Source of the DNA: Iris pallida
Taxonomy: Eukaryota; Streptophyta; Magnoliopsida; Asparagales; Iridaceae
Assembly (NCBI GenBank): GCA_029216955.1
Contig: JANAVB010003400.1
Coordinates: 14,375,132 to 14,439,131 of the forward strand
Reading direction: 5' to 3'
DNA length: 64,000 bases
Shown: piece by piece, positions 20,881 through 33,324 of the stretch
Position numbering within the stretch: the stretch's first letter is position 1
How the letters are laid out: the number at the start of each line of letters is the position of its first letter
Notes under the pieces: model-generated
Databases searched by the model: none
Told to the model about the DNA's origin: nothing
Seen by the model: only the letters and a program-made list of their open reading frames with translations
Made by a program: the position numbers and the translations under genes

Positions 20881-23800
20881 TTAAGAGTAGTACTTCTTTA
20901 GGAACTTGCCGTTGATGGGCATCATAAAAAAGTCCCCGTTTGGTCGGGCGAGGCGGTAAGCACCGTTTGAGTATACCGTCTCTATGATGAAAGGTCCATC
21001 CCACTTGGGCTCAAACTTTCCTGGTATTTTGTGAGTCAACACCATCGTCCTCCTGACTGCCAGGACCAGGTCGCCTGCTTGGAAAGTCCTCTGCTTGACC
21101 TTTTTGTTGAAAGCCTGTGATATACGGGCTTGATAGAGTTCAATACGCTGCTGAACTAAGAGACGTTTTTCGTCAAGTGCTTCCAATTCTCGTAGACGAA
21201 GATGCTGATTGTCTTCTTCTGTCAATTGGTTTATGATCGCTACACGGAGTGAGGGTATCTAGATCTCGAAAGGCAGTACCGCTTCGCTCCTGTAGACTAA
21301 GGAGAATGGTGTGTTGCCCGTCGGAGTCCGTACCATTATACAGTAGGCCCAAAGGCATTCGTCGAGCTTTTCATCCCAGTCGCGTTTGTTGGATGACACG
21401 ACCTTTTTGAGTAGCTGGCAATAGTCTTGTTAAATGCCTTGACCAATCAGTTCGCTGCCGGATTGTAGGCGGTTGATGCCACGTTCTGAATTCGATTCTT
21501 GTCACAGAATCTGCTGAAAACATGGCTGATGAACTGAGGACCATTATCGTGGATAATCCTATGGGGTACCCTAAAATGGTAGATAACATGATGCTTGATG
21601 AAGCTGATCACCCTAGAGCTTTTCACTTCCGTCAGTGGAACTGCTTCTGCCCATTTGGAAAAGTAGTCGGTGATGGCTAGGATGAAGCGGTGTCCCCTCG
21701 ATAAAGAAGGGGCGATAGGTCCCATAATGTCCATACCCCAAGCTTCAAAGGGCCAAGAGGCGACCGTAGGATGTAGTGGTTCCGACGGTGTATGGATAAA
21801 GTCGGCGTGAAGCTGGCAAGCATGGCACTTTTTAGCATAGTCGACGGCGTCGGCTGCCATGGTTGGCCAGTAGTAACCCATGTGTCGTATTCGATCCTGC
21901 AACTTAGGGCCAGGTTGGTGATCCCCGCAAGTCCCATCATGAGCTTCCCGAAGGGCTTCGGCTGCTTCTTCGTTGGATAGACATCGAAGGAGAAGTCCAT
22001 CGTAGGAACGTCGGTACAGCATTTTAGTAGCTGTATCATAATAAAACGGAAGGGAATGCCTTCTGACTGAGACGACTTCTTTCGAGTCTTCTGGGAGAAT
22101 TCCATAAACAGCAAAGTCGATAAATAGGAATCTCCAGTCTCGGACATTAACACCGGTACTTGTCGTCATGGCATGGGCCATTTGTGAGCATAGGTTGTTT
22201 TTAGGACAGACCAAGTCTCGACCAACTACCGTGACGTAGTGTTGAGTCCCGAGGGTTGCTGCTAATGAAGCTGCGAGGCTAGCCAGAGCGTCAGCCTCCA
22301 GGTTTTGTAGCCGAGGTACGTATTCTATGAAGAACTTGGTAAAGGTTGAAATAATATTCAATGCAGCTTCATGGTAAGGAACCAGATCTTCATGACGAAC
22401 TTCGTACTGCCCTCAGATTTGATTAACGACGAGTTTTGAGTCGCCATAAGCTTCCAGATGATCCACCCCCAACTGTTGTGCCAGCTGGAGTCCCATGATG
22501 AGAGAGTTGTACTCGGCAACATTGTTGGAGCACGGCTTTGAAAGGGAGTAAGCATGCTGGATGACCAGCTGATCGGGGGAGACTAAGACCACCCCCACTC
22601 CGACGATGATTTGGCCTTTGGGGCCTGTTCTCGAAGTGCCATCGAAAAATACACGCCAGATGGAGGTTTTTTCGGTGACATTTGATTCTTGGACCTCATC
22701 CGGGATGTCTTCATAGAGTCTGGAGGACTCTGGAATAGGGTGCACGGCTAAAAAGTCGGCTAGGGCTTGACCCTTGACGGCTTTTTGTGGAACAAATACC
22801 ATGTTATAAGGTGTCAACAGGATTGCCCATGTAGCTAGTCGGGAGTTCAATGATCCCGGCTTCGTCATGAGAACCCTGAGTGGATTGACTCGGGAGATGA
22901 CATGAATTGTCTGGCCCGAAACGTAATGGCAAGTCTTCTGGATGGCGAACACCAAAGCCAAACATTCTTTTTCGACGAGATTGTACCGGTGTTCGGCCCC
23001 ATTTATTGTCCTACTAAGGTAGTAGATAGCCTGCTCGTAGCCTGCATCGTTGTTCTGAGCCAACAAAGTACTGAGGGAATAATCTATGGCACAGACGTAG
23101 AGGAGAAATGGTTTGCCTACAACGGGTGCCACCAGGACTGGCGGGCTCGTCAGGTAAGCTTTGATATCATCGAAAGCTTTCTGGCATTCTTCTGTCCAGA
23201 CGTAGAAGACTTCCTTCTTCATGAGCTGGGTGAAGGGTTGACATTTTTCGAAAAGGTTTGCTATAAATCTTCGGATGTATGCAAGACGCCCTTGTAGACC
23301 TCGAAGTTCTCGAAGGTTCTTCGAAGGGTCCATGTCAATGATGGCTTTGGTCTTCTCAGGGTCGACATAAATGCCTTTTGCTATGATAATGAAGCCCAAG
23401 AACCTTTTGCTAGAAACCCCAATGAAGGATTTAGCGGGGTTTATCCTGAGTAGATGTGCTCGTATGAGATCGAAGACTGTCTTTAGGTCTTGTAAGTGAT
23501 CACCTTTGAGATGGCTCTTGATTGCGATATCATCAACATAGCATTCAACTGTTTTGCGTAGATGTTGACGGAAGATGGTACTCATAGCTCGTTGGTATGT
23601 AGCACCAGCGTTCTTCAAGCCAAAGGGCATCACTGTGTAGCAGAAAACCCCTTTTGGTGTCCTGAATGACGTGTGTTTTGCGTCATCGGGGAACATTTTG
23701 ATCTGGTTGTAGCCCGAATACCTGTCCATGAAAGACATGCGTTCGAAGTCACATGTATTGTCAATCATTACGTCAGTAATTAGAAGCGGGAATTCGTCTT

Positions 23801-26366
23801 TCGGGCAAGCAGAATTGGGATCTCTGAAGTCGATGCAGACTCGTATCTTTCCATTCTTCTTAGTGACAGAGACGACATTGGCGACCCAATCCAGATGTTG
23901 CTCTTCACGAATGAACCCGCTGCTCAGGAGTTTGTCCACCTCTTGGTCGATAGCGTTCATAATGTCAGGGCAAAAACGTCGCTGTTGTTGCTTTATAGTC
24001 TTAGCATCAGGTAAGATGTTAAGTCTATGCATCGCGATCTGGGGATCAAGTCCCGGCATATCTTCGTAGCTCCAGGCAAAGACGTCGATATATTCTTTGG
24101 CCAATTGGACTAAAGACTCCCGATCTTTTCCCTTTAGACTCTTGCTGATGAAGATAGGTTTGGGCGGAGATCCATCCCCAAGGTCGATCTGCTCGACTTC
24201 GTCTTCGGTAGGGTGTTCTCGTAATTCAAAACGAGACTCCCATTGTACTCCCAGGCGTTGAGCCCAAGGTTCTTCCTTGAAGAATTCCAACGTTTGGTCA
24301 TCGCCTTCATCCTCTCGAGATTGTGCAGATGCCATGTTGACTGATAGCACCTTCCTGAAGACTGAGTCGATACTGGTATCGGAATCCCAAGTTAATGCTT
24401 CGGATGAGTGAGAATGTTCCACTTCTTCTGCCTCAGAACTCTCTGGAGTTGCCGGTGGCGTGACATAGCCCACCCCCCGTCGAGTACGATGATAGTAGTC
24501 CTACGGCTTTCCTTTAGGTGTTGGGAGCCGGAGGGGAAGACGCCGGCCTTTGCCATAGTTCAGGCCTTTGTTGCTTTTTAGATCGTAACCCATCTTTTGG
24601 ATGAGGTACTTTGCCTTGTCCATGTACCGATAGACTTGTATTCTGCCGGTATCTGGTTCTGGCTCGAGTGGCGGAAGGTCTTGATGACGCTCGAATTTTC
24701 TGAAGATGATAGGTTCTTCATCCCGATTCCGTGGTGGGACTATAAAATATACTCCTTGGGACGGGACTACTCGATTTACATGATTGACGGTCGTTATTTG
24801 TGTTTGTAACGACCGTAGAGCGTTATCTAGTGTATACATGACATTCCAATATGGAAGACTATAATAATTGAAAGACACTCTATTATTGATAAAACACGAG
24901 ATTTTGTCTCATGGGATTACATTGTCAAGAGAAGGTGCATCTATATCAGCAGATATGTATTCTCCTAACTCTTCATCCGTGAGCACTGGGACTGGTTCGG
25001 GAGAGCTTATCATAGATTTGACCTTGGGATCCGAGAGGGCTATGTGGGCCTTCTCTTGCAGCTTGAGTGAGGTTGAAGATTGCGGAGGCTTGCCTTTAAG
25101 ACGCACCTTCAGGGGTGCCTCAACTGCGCCTTCGATAATCAGTACCTTCCTCTGTAGTTTTGCCACAAGGGGAGCAGACGTTTAAGGAGGTTTTCCTTTG
25201 AGCCGTATCTTCAAGGGAGCTTCAGTGGGTGTTCTACCCAGAGAAGTCGGTGCTTTTCCAGGTAGCTTGATTGCAATGGGAGGCAGCATCTGAGGTGGTT
25301 TCCCTTTGAGTCGAATTTTCAGAGGAGCGTCGAGAATCATCTCTGGCTCCATGTTCATCTCTGTCACTGTTTCTGCTTCATCATCAGCATCATTGGCTTC
25401 CCCTTCATCGAGCGACTTATATAAGCTAGCATCGGTGAAGTAGGCTTCGACCCCCTTGAAAGGGTCAATGTCCGTGAACTCTATCCTGATGATGTCGTTA
25501 GTGGATACGTACTTCATACATTGGTGGAGTGTAGATGGCACCACCATGTACTCGTGTAGCCACAGGCGATCCAGCAGGAGGTTGTAGTTGACATCGGCGT
25601 CCACGACATAGCAAGTCACTTCGGTTCGGAGATTACCGATATGACATTTCAGTCGGATTTTGCCCAGCGGTTCACTTTTGCTGGCATTGAAACCGCTGAT
25701 TGTAGTATTGGAAGGCGCCAGACGGTACATCGGGATCCCCAATGTTGAGAGCAGAGTCCTAGGAATGATGCTGAGGGAAGACCCTGGATCAATCTGAATT
25801 CGCTTCAACTTGACGGAACCCACATACCCTGTGTAATACAGTGGCCTGTTGTGCCGGTTGTGCTTGAGCAGCATGTCTTGTTGGGTGAAGGTTACGTTGG
25901 GGATGACCTACTCCGCATAATGGCAGTGCACACATGTGGTCGGGATATCCTCAGGCTGCTTGACCTGACTGATGAAGGACTCAGCATCCTTCAAGGCTTC
26001 ACAGATAGCTTCGCGGGTGTCTTTGGAAAGACGAAGAAGCTCGAAGAGAGATAAGCGGACAGGAGTACCGACAAGTTGTGCCAGTATATCAAAGTTGTGG
26101 GGCTTGGCTAGCCCCGAAGCATTTTCCCTTCGCAAAGGCTTGTCGAAACGGGCCTCTACGTGCTTCTGTTTATTGGCTGCTGGAGGTCTGGATGGGCCCT
26201 CTTCCTGGGCAGCAGGGGCAGTGCAGGGAGGCACCACCTCGACGGCAGCTTCGTCAGGTTAGGCGTTCTGCTGCAAACGCATTTGTACAGGAAGTGCCTC
26301 TTCCGCAGAGGAAGAGACCATGCGGCAAGACTTGATCTTCTTGCCCTTGGTTTTGGAGGCAGAGCG
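20881..26366 (-). pseudogene. Tat-1 pol: PR, RT, RNase H, second RNase H, integrase
   Basis: The frame continues from gag after removal of LARD-1. The protease-type site reads IDPGSS (Asp at 25788-25790) instead of D-S/T-G. A linker with three APLKIRLKGKPP-like repeats follows (25090-25340). Reverse transcriptase has YVDD at 23529-23540. The first RNase H lies at about 23250-22800; a second, archaeal-type RNase H starts at VFFDGTS (about 22650) and ends at DALASLAA (about 22290). Integrase has an HHCC site (about 21940-21800) and catalytic Asps near 21730 and 21545; the residue exactly 35 beyond the second Asp is Lys (21438-21440), not Glu. Stops: 26258 TAA, 25908 TAG, 25182 TAA, 24909 TGA, 24501 TAG, 22413 TGA, 21444 TGA, 21258 TAG. 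A one-base deletion lies near 21418. The C-terminal integrase part ends at 20881. Confidence 0.9.
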
Positions 26367-28825
26367 TGTAGTGTCCCGTCCCGCTCAGTCAATCGGAGGA
26401 ATCGAAATGCCGACAGCATTTGGACTTAGCCCTGCAACGGCTGCTCGAAGATATCGCTCGGTCGAGGCGACCGCTCGCTCAGGTGGGGTAGTTTCGGTGA
26501 ACTTGCCTCATCTGTGCCTTCACATAATAAATCGTATGTTTTCAACTTGCACAAGTAGGCTTGATAATAAAAGAGACGAATCCACATAGCTAAAGGGAAT
26601 AATCCCGACGGGTCGAATTGAGTTAGAATATGGAAAGATCCAATGGTCGGCTTAGAGTTGGTACACGGCGTGCTTTGAAAAAGATACTCGATCCTTCGTC
26701 CCGTGGCTTGGGAGAAGGAAAGTTGGTTGAGTAGGCGAAGTTATGAACGTAGCCTAAGTCATAGGCATCGTCCGTATAAATGCTTCATAAAGCATGCACG
26801 GTCCTATCGTCCAAGGCTTGACATAGCCTTGGCTTGTCCTATGAGTTAAGTTGCGTCGCACGGCTGCTGGCGTAAGTCTAGGCGCCCAAATGATTTGGTC
26901 GTTCAGAAGTCGAACGCATGCGCGTCACGTTTCCATAATGCGAGGGTTGACGCAGCCTTTGCTCGTCGAGTTGTTGTGCATTTAAGTCAGGCAAGTTATG
27001 TTAGGATATCGGAGTGGTAGCAAGCACGGTCCTACGAGTTCTACGGTTGGGTATGACCACATAGTCTTACGGTCTCAAGGCCCGTCATATAAAGTATGAC
27101 TTGGGCGATAGCGTCACATAGAACGGAAGCCGATTTGAGGCACGATGCACGAACTTAGTGTTTAAGGCATGAACCATGGTCGATTGAATGAGTTTTGGAG
27201 AAAGGACTATCGAATAGGCATTGAGTTGAATGAAATGATATGATAACATGGAAAGGATGCTCGCGACCGTGGGTCATCGAGGGGTCTCAAATGATAGAAA
27301 GAATGCTCACGACCGTGGGTCATCGAGGGGTCTCAAATGATAGAAGTCTTGATATTGGTTCTGAAAGAGATGGTAACATTGAAAGAAGGATGACTGTGTG
27401 AGACGTCAGTTTGAGTTGAGTCTTGCATGGTCATTGGACAACTTGTCGACAAGAAAAAGTTTCTACGAGCGGCAAGTCTGGGCGCCGAGGGACCGCGTCG
27501 TTCTGGAGGGAAGCACGGTATAGCCGTAGCTTTACGAACTGCTCGAGTCATTCGGAAACTTTCAGCGGGACTAGCTACTTGCGTTGAAAGGGTCGCCGAA
27601 TGGCAAGGCTATAAGTCCACGATAGCTTGTGGTGTTAGTGACCAATTCATATAGATGGGTCGGCACGAGCGGCAATCCGCGTGTGTGCCTTTGGATTTAG
27701 TCTAGTTGAATGTGTGTATAATTAGAACACAAGTATTTGGGCCTAAGAATGGCTACAACATAGGCGATGTGCTTCGGCACGGGATGCGGCGTCGGGTCTT
27801 AAGTTGTTGGCATATAAGTTGCATAAGTTACTTTGAGTTGTCTTGAGTTTGAGTCAGGAAACGCCGCAAGGCAAAGTTGGTCGAGTGACACTTAGTTCAC
27901 AAGTTGGATAGGTCAGTTGATGATTTACTAGCAAAGGGGCTGCGAGGCAGCAAGGGCCGCGAGGCAGCGATATGATTGAGTCTCATTGAGTTGCGAGGCA
28001 CGGCCTCGACAAGGATTTATAGCACGGTCACACGGGAATGGAGTCTTATCGCGTAGTTGCGTCTCTGATTTTGGGTCGTAAAGGTAAACACGACTTGATA
28101 GGTTAACGTTGTCGGCATGAGAAGGGTCTTGTGGCAAAGTATGAGTTAATGTTGATGTTGCAAGCACGGAATGGTCTAGAGACACAAAATAGGCCAAGGC
28201 GTCTGTCCTAAAACTAATCCTAAGGCAATAGTAGAAAGACAATTAATAAGAAGGGACTATGTTACACACAAAGTAAATTAACGTGTTGGTTTTGTATGGG
28301 TGGGCGAGGAGCTCATTCCACCAGTACAGTTGACTACTGACACCCACATAGTTTCCATGTGCAGCACAGGTAGAAGCTCGTGGCGCGTAGCTCGCTTGGA
28401 TGCGTCGCGTCACGGAGTTTTTTGGCGATTCGAAGCGTACGACCGCATGGAGTCAAGACTTATACGGGACATAATGTATGGACGTCGCCTTTTGAAGCAT
28501 CTGTTGGCTCAAGACTTGTATTTGAAAGATGAGAGAGAGAGCTGAGTGACTTGTAATGTGAGATGAGTGAGCTTGAGAGAATTGTAATATTAGCCTTGCA
28601 CCCCATTGTAACCTTCGTTTAAAAAGAGGGTTTTGCAATGACTTGTGTTTGCTTCAAATTCTGCTGCTATTATTCAATGTCACTGCTTGGGACTTCTGTG
28701 CGACGACCCCGTCACATCCGCTGAAATCGGCCGTTATGGAACCCGCCTTGCACGAGCACAATCTAGGCTCGTGCGGCATCACGCCTTAGCGAGGATGATC
28801 ATTCCTACGGAAGCGGGGCGTGACA
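26367..28825 (+). repeat. LARD-1 5' LTR
   Basis: Begins TGTAGTGTCCCGTCCCGCTC and ends GGGGCGTGACA, then TAA and the primer-binding site. A 60-base block with GACCGTGGGTCATCGAGGGG is duplicated in tandem near 27253-27345, and this is also seen in the 3' LTR. Confidence 0.92.
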
Positions 28826-28828
28826 TAA

Positions 28829-28840
28829 TGGTATCAGAGC
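28829..28840 (+). other. LARD-1 primer-binding site (tRNA-iMet)
   Basis: TGGTATCAGAGC, three bases after the LTR end, is complementary to the 3' end of plant initiator methionine tRNA and is the usual site of chromoviruses. Confidence 0.88.
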
Positions 28841-30861
28841 ACGGCTTTACGTCCTTGGACTATCGATTGAATTCTTTAACTTCGTTGTTTCCGTAAAACT
28901 CTGTTGCTTCCGCAAGTTGTTATCGTTGGTGCGCAATCTCTCTCAAATGTCCCACGGGATGTCCATACAATAAGTCTAACTATTTTGCAAAACATAGGAG
29001 AACATTTTTTGACAAAACAAAAAGATGGTTCGCGTAAGCACGGTTGGCTAAGTCGGGCTGGGCATATACACCAAAGTTGCGTCGAGCTTAGAAAAGTCGA
29101 GTACGGGAATTAAAATATGTCGGACGAGAATGAGTTGAACTCGATTAAGTAAAGTGAGATGACTATCGATAGGGGTGCTATCGAGTGACGATAACGTCGT
29201 TACGATATAGGTGAGCGTGCTTGGAAATTGAGGAATGGTTCGAACGGGATTCGAAGAAGTCAATTTTGATTCGAATGATAGTTTTGAGGATTTGTTGAAT
29301 GACTTCATTCCTGAGTGGTGTATGCGATAGCCTCAGGAATGTCGATCGAATGTCGAGGAGATTATTCAGTCGGACGATAGCATCATTCGTACGACTCGAA
29401 ATTGGTTGTAAAAGAATATCGTCAGGTTACGCATATCGTCGATGGTATTGAGGCAAATCAAAGATCGATACGCGATAACTCGGGGGTACTCTGACTCGAC
29501 GAATGACGATCGTACAAGTGTTATTGTTCGGTTGGATGCGATACTTAGGACTTTGATTGAGCTGAATGTTAGATAAAAATGATTGTGTCTTGAGGGTTAC
29601 GCGGATAGCCACAATGTCGACGATCTTGTCTTGCGCGAGTGTAACTCTAGCCTCGCACATGCGTCGTATCAGATTTGGGGGCGATCGTTCTGCGTGAGTG
29701 CTGACATGGTGATTCATGTCGCGGAAATGATCAAACTCGGGAAAAATTAGGATGTGGCAACTTTGATTGTCTCGACTTGTCGGTTTGATGCGAAGGAAAA
29801 TTTGAGAATGTAGGGACTTGCGATTGATGAATGAAATAAACTTAAGGATTGAGTAGGTCCAATCCGCGCATCGAAAATGAATTAGTCTAGACGCAGAACA
29901 AGAGTTACATCCTGATGAGGATGATTATCCCACGGGAGCGTGCATGGTGATTCATGCCCACCGTAAAAAATCTGACTCGCGTGAGATCGGGGCGCAACGT
30001 ATTGTTAAGTCAGATAACCTTGTGATCGAATGCGTGAATTTGGATAAATGACCTAGGAAAAGTGAAATGTGAATTATGGTTTAGAGATGAATCGTGTCGT
30101 AGCGTGCTTGACTTGGAAGGATTGATAGGTGGATTATGCCGAACGTGTTTGAAGGGATAGACGATACGAAATGGCTTGATAAACGAGCGATGTGTTCATG
30201 TCGAGTATTGGTTGAACGTGAGTTGTCACAGGATGGCTTTGCTGAACGACTCAGACCCCGTACGACGAATGTTGGAATATGTATAGGAAATCGATGCTCG
30301 ATGTTTAGAAATCAGAGTGATGCGAGCTTGGGTAGAAAACCCCGTACTATCAACTTGGTTTGACCTTAGGATGGGGTCAGTGTTGATATCGTTGTTTGGG
30401 GACTATGATTCCAATACTGACGAGAAGACATAGCCTAGCGGTTAGGCAGACGTCCGAGTGCAAAGTGATAGGATTGGTGGAGGCACCACTCGCGAGTCTC
30501 GGTTGACATGTACGTATATCAGGGATGCTTGAATAGGTGCACGATCCGACTCGAGTGGTGATGACGGATTCTCTGTCACGAGGCTTGGCTGAAATGCATG
30601 TATTTTAGGGATGCCTAGAATAGGTGCACGATCCAACTAAGTGATATGTTGAATCAAGTGAGACTTGAGGAACGAAAAAGTGTCGAGGATTTTGAGATTG
30701 TAAGTTTTGAAGAAAAGATTATGGGTAGCACGAGCGTGGCTCGAATTTAGGAAACACATAGGCGTAGTGTGTGTGAGAAACGTAGGATGTTGCGTCGAGT
30801 ATAAGTCGATAAGTGTACTCAGTTAGTTTCGAGGATAAAACTTTTTCTGAGTGGTGTATGA
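28841..30861 (+). other. LARD-1 internal non-coding region
   Basis: About 2.0 kb with no frame that resembles gag, protease, RT or integrase on either strand. A block at about 29420-29511 (containing CGGGGGTACTCT and GAATGACGATCG) recurs in LARD-2 at 56142-56233, and the following block with CTTGTCTTGCGCGAG also recurs. The region ends with CGAGGATAAAACTTTTTCTG and GAGTGGTGTATGA directly before the 3' LTR, as in chromoviruses. Confidence 0.8.
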
Positions 30862-33319
30862 TGTAGTGCCCCGTCCCGCTCAGTCAATCGGAAGAATCGA
30901 AACGCCGACGGCGTTTGGACTTAGCCCTGCAACGGCTGCTCGAAGACATCGCTCGGTCGAGGCAACCGCTCGCTCAGGTGGGGTAGTTTCAGTGAACTTG
31001 CCTCATCTTTGCCTTCACATAATAAATCACATATTTTTAACTTGCACAAGTAGGCTTGATAATAAAAGAGACGAATCCACATAGCTAAAGGGAATAATCT
31101 CGACGGGTCGAATTGATTTAGAATATGGAAAGGTCCAACGGTCGGCTTAGAGTTGGTACACGGCGTGCTTTGAAAATGACACTCGATCCTTCGTCCCGTG
31201 GCTTGGGAGAAGGAAAGTTGGTTGAGTAGGCGAAGTTATGAACGTAGCCTAAGTCATAGGCGTCGCCCGCATAAATGCTTCATAAATCATGTACGGTCCT
31301 ATCGTCCAAGGCTTGGCATAGCCTTGGCTTGTCCTATGAGTTAAGTTGCATCGCACGGCTGCTGGCGTAAGTTTAGGCGCCCAAATGACTTGGTCGTTCA
31401 GAATTCGAACGTATGCGCGGCACGTTTTCGCAATACGAGGCTTGATGCAGCCTTTGCTCGTCGAGTTGTTGTGCATTTAAGTCAGGCAAGTTATGTTAGG
31501 CTATCGGAATGGTAGCAAGCACAGTCCTACGTGTTCTACGGTTGGGTATAACCACATAGTCTTACGGTCTCAAGGCCCGTCATATAAAGTATGACTTGGG
31601 CAATAGCGTCGCGTAGAACGGAAGCCGGTTTGAGGCACGATTCACAAACTTAGTGTTTAAGGCATGAACCACGGTCGATTGAATGAGTTTTGGAGAAAGG
31701 ACTATCGAATAGGCATTGAGTTGAGTGAAATGATATGGTAACATGAAAAGAATGCTCGCGATCATGGGTCGTCGAGGGGTCTCAAATGATAGAAAGAATG
31801 CTCACGACCGTGGGTCGTCGAGGGGTCTCAAATGATAGAAGTCTTGATATTGGCTCTGAAAGAGATGGTAACATTGAAAGAAGGATGACTGTGTGAGACG
31901 TCAGTTTGAGTCGAGTCTTGCATGGTCATTGGACAACTTGTCGACAAGGAAAAGTTTCTACGAGCGGCAACCCTAGGCGCCGAGGGACCGCGTCGTTCCG
32001 GAGGAAAACACGGTATAGCCGTAGCTGGATGAACCGTTCGGGTCATTCAGGAACTTTCAGCGGGGCTAGCTACTTGCGTTGAAAGGGTCGCCGAATGGCA
32101 AGGCTGTAAGTCCACGATAGCTTGTGGTGTTAGTGACCAATTCATATAGATGGGTCGGCACGAGCGACAATCCGTGTGTGTGCCTTTGGATTTAGTCTAG
32201 TTGAATGTGTGTATGGTTGGAACACAAGTGTTTGGGCCTAAGAATGGCTACAACATAGGCGACGTGCTTCGGCACGGGATGCGGCATCGGGTCTTAAGTT
32301 GTTGGCATATAAGTTGCATAAGTTACTTTGAGTTGTCTTGAGGTTAAGTCAGGAAACGTCGCAAGGCAAAGTTGGTCGAGTGACACTTAGTTCACAAGTT
32401 GGATGGGTCAGTTGATGACTTAGTATCAAAGGGGCCGCGAGGCGGCAAGGGCCGCGAGGTAGCGATATGATTGAGTCTCATTGAGTTGCGAGGCATGGCC
32501 TCAACAAGGATTTATAGCACGGTCACACGAGAATGGAGTCTTATCGCGTAGTTGCGTCTCTGATTTTGGGCCGTAAAGGCAAACACGACTTGATAGGTTA
32601 ACGTTGTCGGCACGAGAAGGGTCTTGTGGCAAAGTATGAGTTAACGTTGATGTTGCAAGCACGGGATGGTCTAGAGACACAAAATAGGCCAAGGCGTCTG
32701 TCCTAAAACTGATCCTAAGGCAAGAGTAGAATACCAATTGATAAGAAGGGACTATGTTACACACAAAGTAAATTAACGTGTTGGTTTTGTATGGGTGGGC
32801 GAGGAGCTCATTCCACTAGTACAGTTGAGTACTGACACCTACATAGTTTCCATGTACAGGCACAGGTAGAAGCTTGTGGCACGGAGCTCGCTTGGATGCG
32901 TTGAGGTACGGAGTTCCTTGGCGTTTCAAAGCGTGCGGCCGCATGGAGTCAAGACTTATACGTGACATAATATATGGATGTCGCCTTCCGAAGCTTCTGC
33001 TGGCTCAAGACTTGTATTTGAGAGATGAACGAGAGCTGAGTGACTTGTAATGTAAGATGAGTGAGCTTGAGAGACTTGTAATCTTGGCCTTGTTCCCCAT
33101 TGTAACCTTCATTTAAAAAGAGGGTTTTGCAATAACTTGTGTTTGCTTCAAATTCCACTGCTATTATTCAATGTCACTGCTTGGGACTTCTGTGTGACGA
33201 CCCCGTCGCAGCCGCTGAAATCGGCCGTTATGGAACCTGCCTTGCACGAGCACAATCTAGGCTCGTGCGGCATCACGCCTTAGCGAGGACGATCGCTCCT
33301 ACGGGAGCGGGGCGTGACA
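30862..33319 (+). repeat. LARD-1 3' LTR
   Basis: It matches the 5' LTR from end to end with scattered substitutions, for example TGTAGTGCCCCG against TGTAGTGTCCCG. It ends immediately before the GAGCG duplication. Confidence 0.92.
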
Positions 33320-33324
33320 GAGCG

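Larger units (their letters stand above)
26367..33319 (+). mobile_element. LARD-1: non-coding LTR retrotransposon nested in Tat-1
   Basis: The duplication GAGCG lies at 26362-26366 and 33320-33324. LTRs are 26367-28825 (2,459 bp) and 30862-33319 (2,458 bp), both TGTAGTG...GGGGCGTGACA. The 2,036-bp centre has an intact iMet primer-binding site but no gag or pol remnant, so this is a large retrotransposon derivative that must borrow proteins. Orientation follows from the PBS at the left. Removing it restores the Tat-1 frame exactly. Confidence 0.93.
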
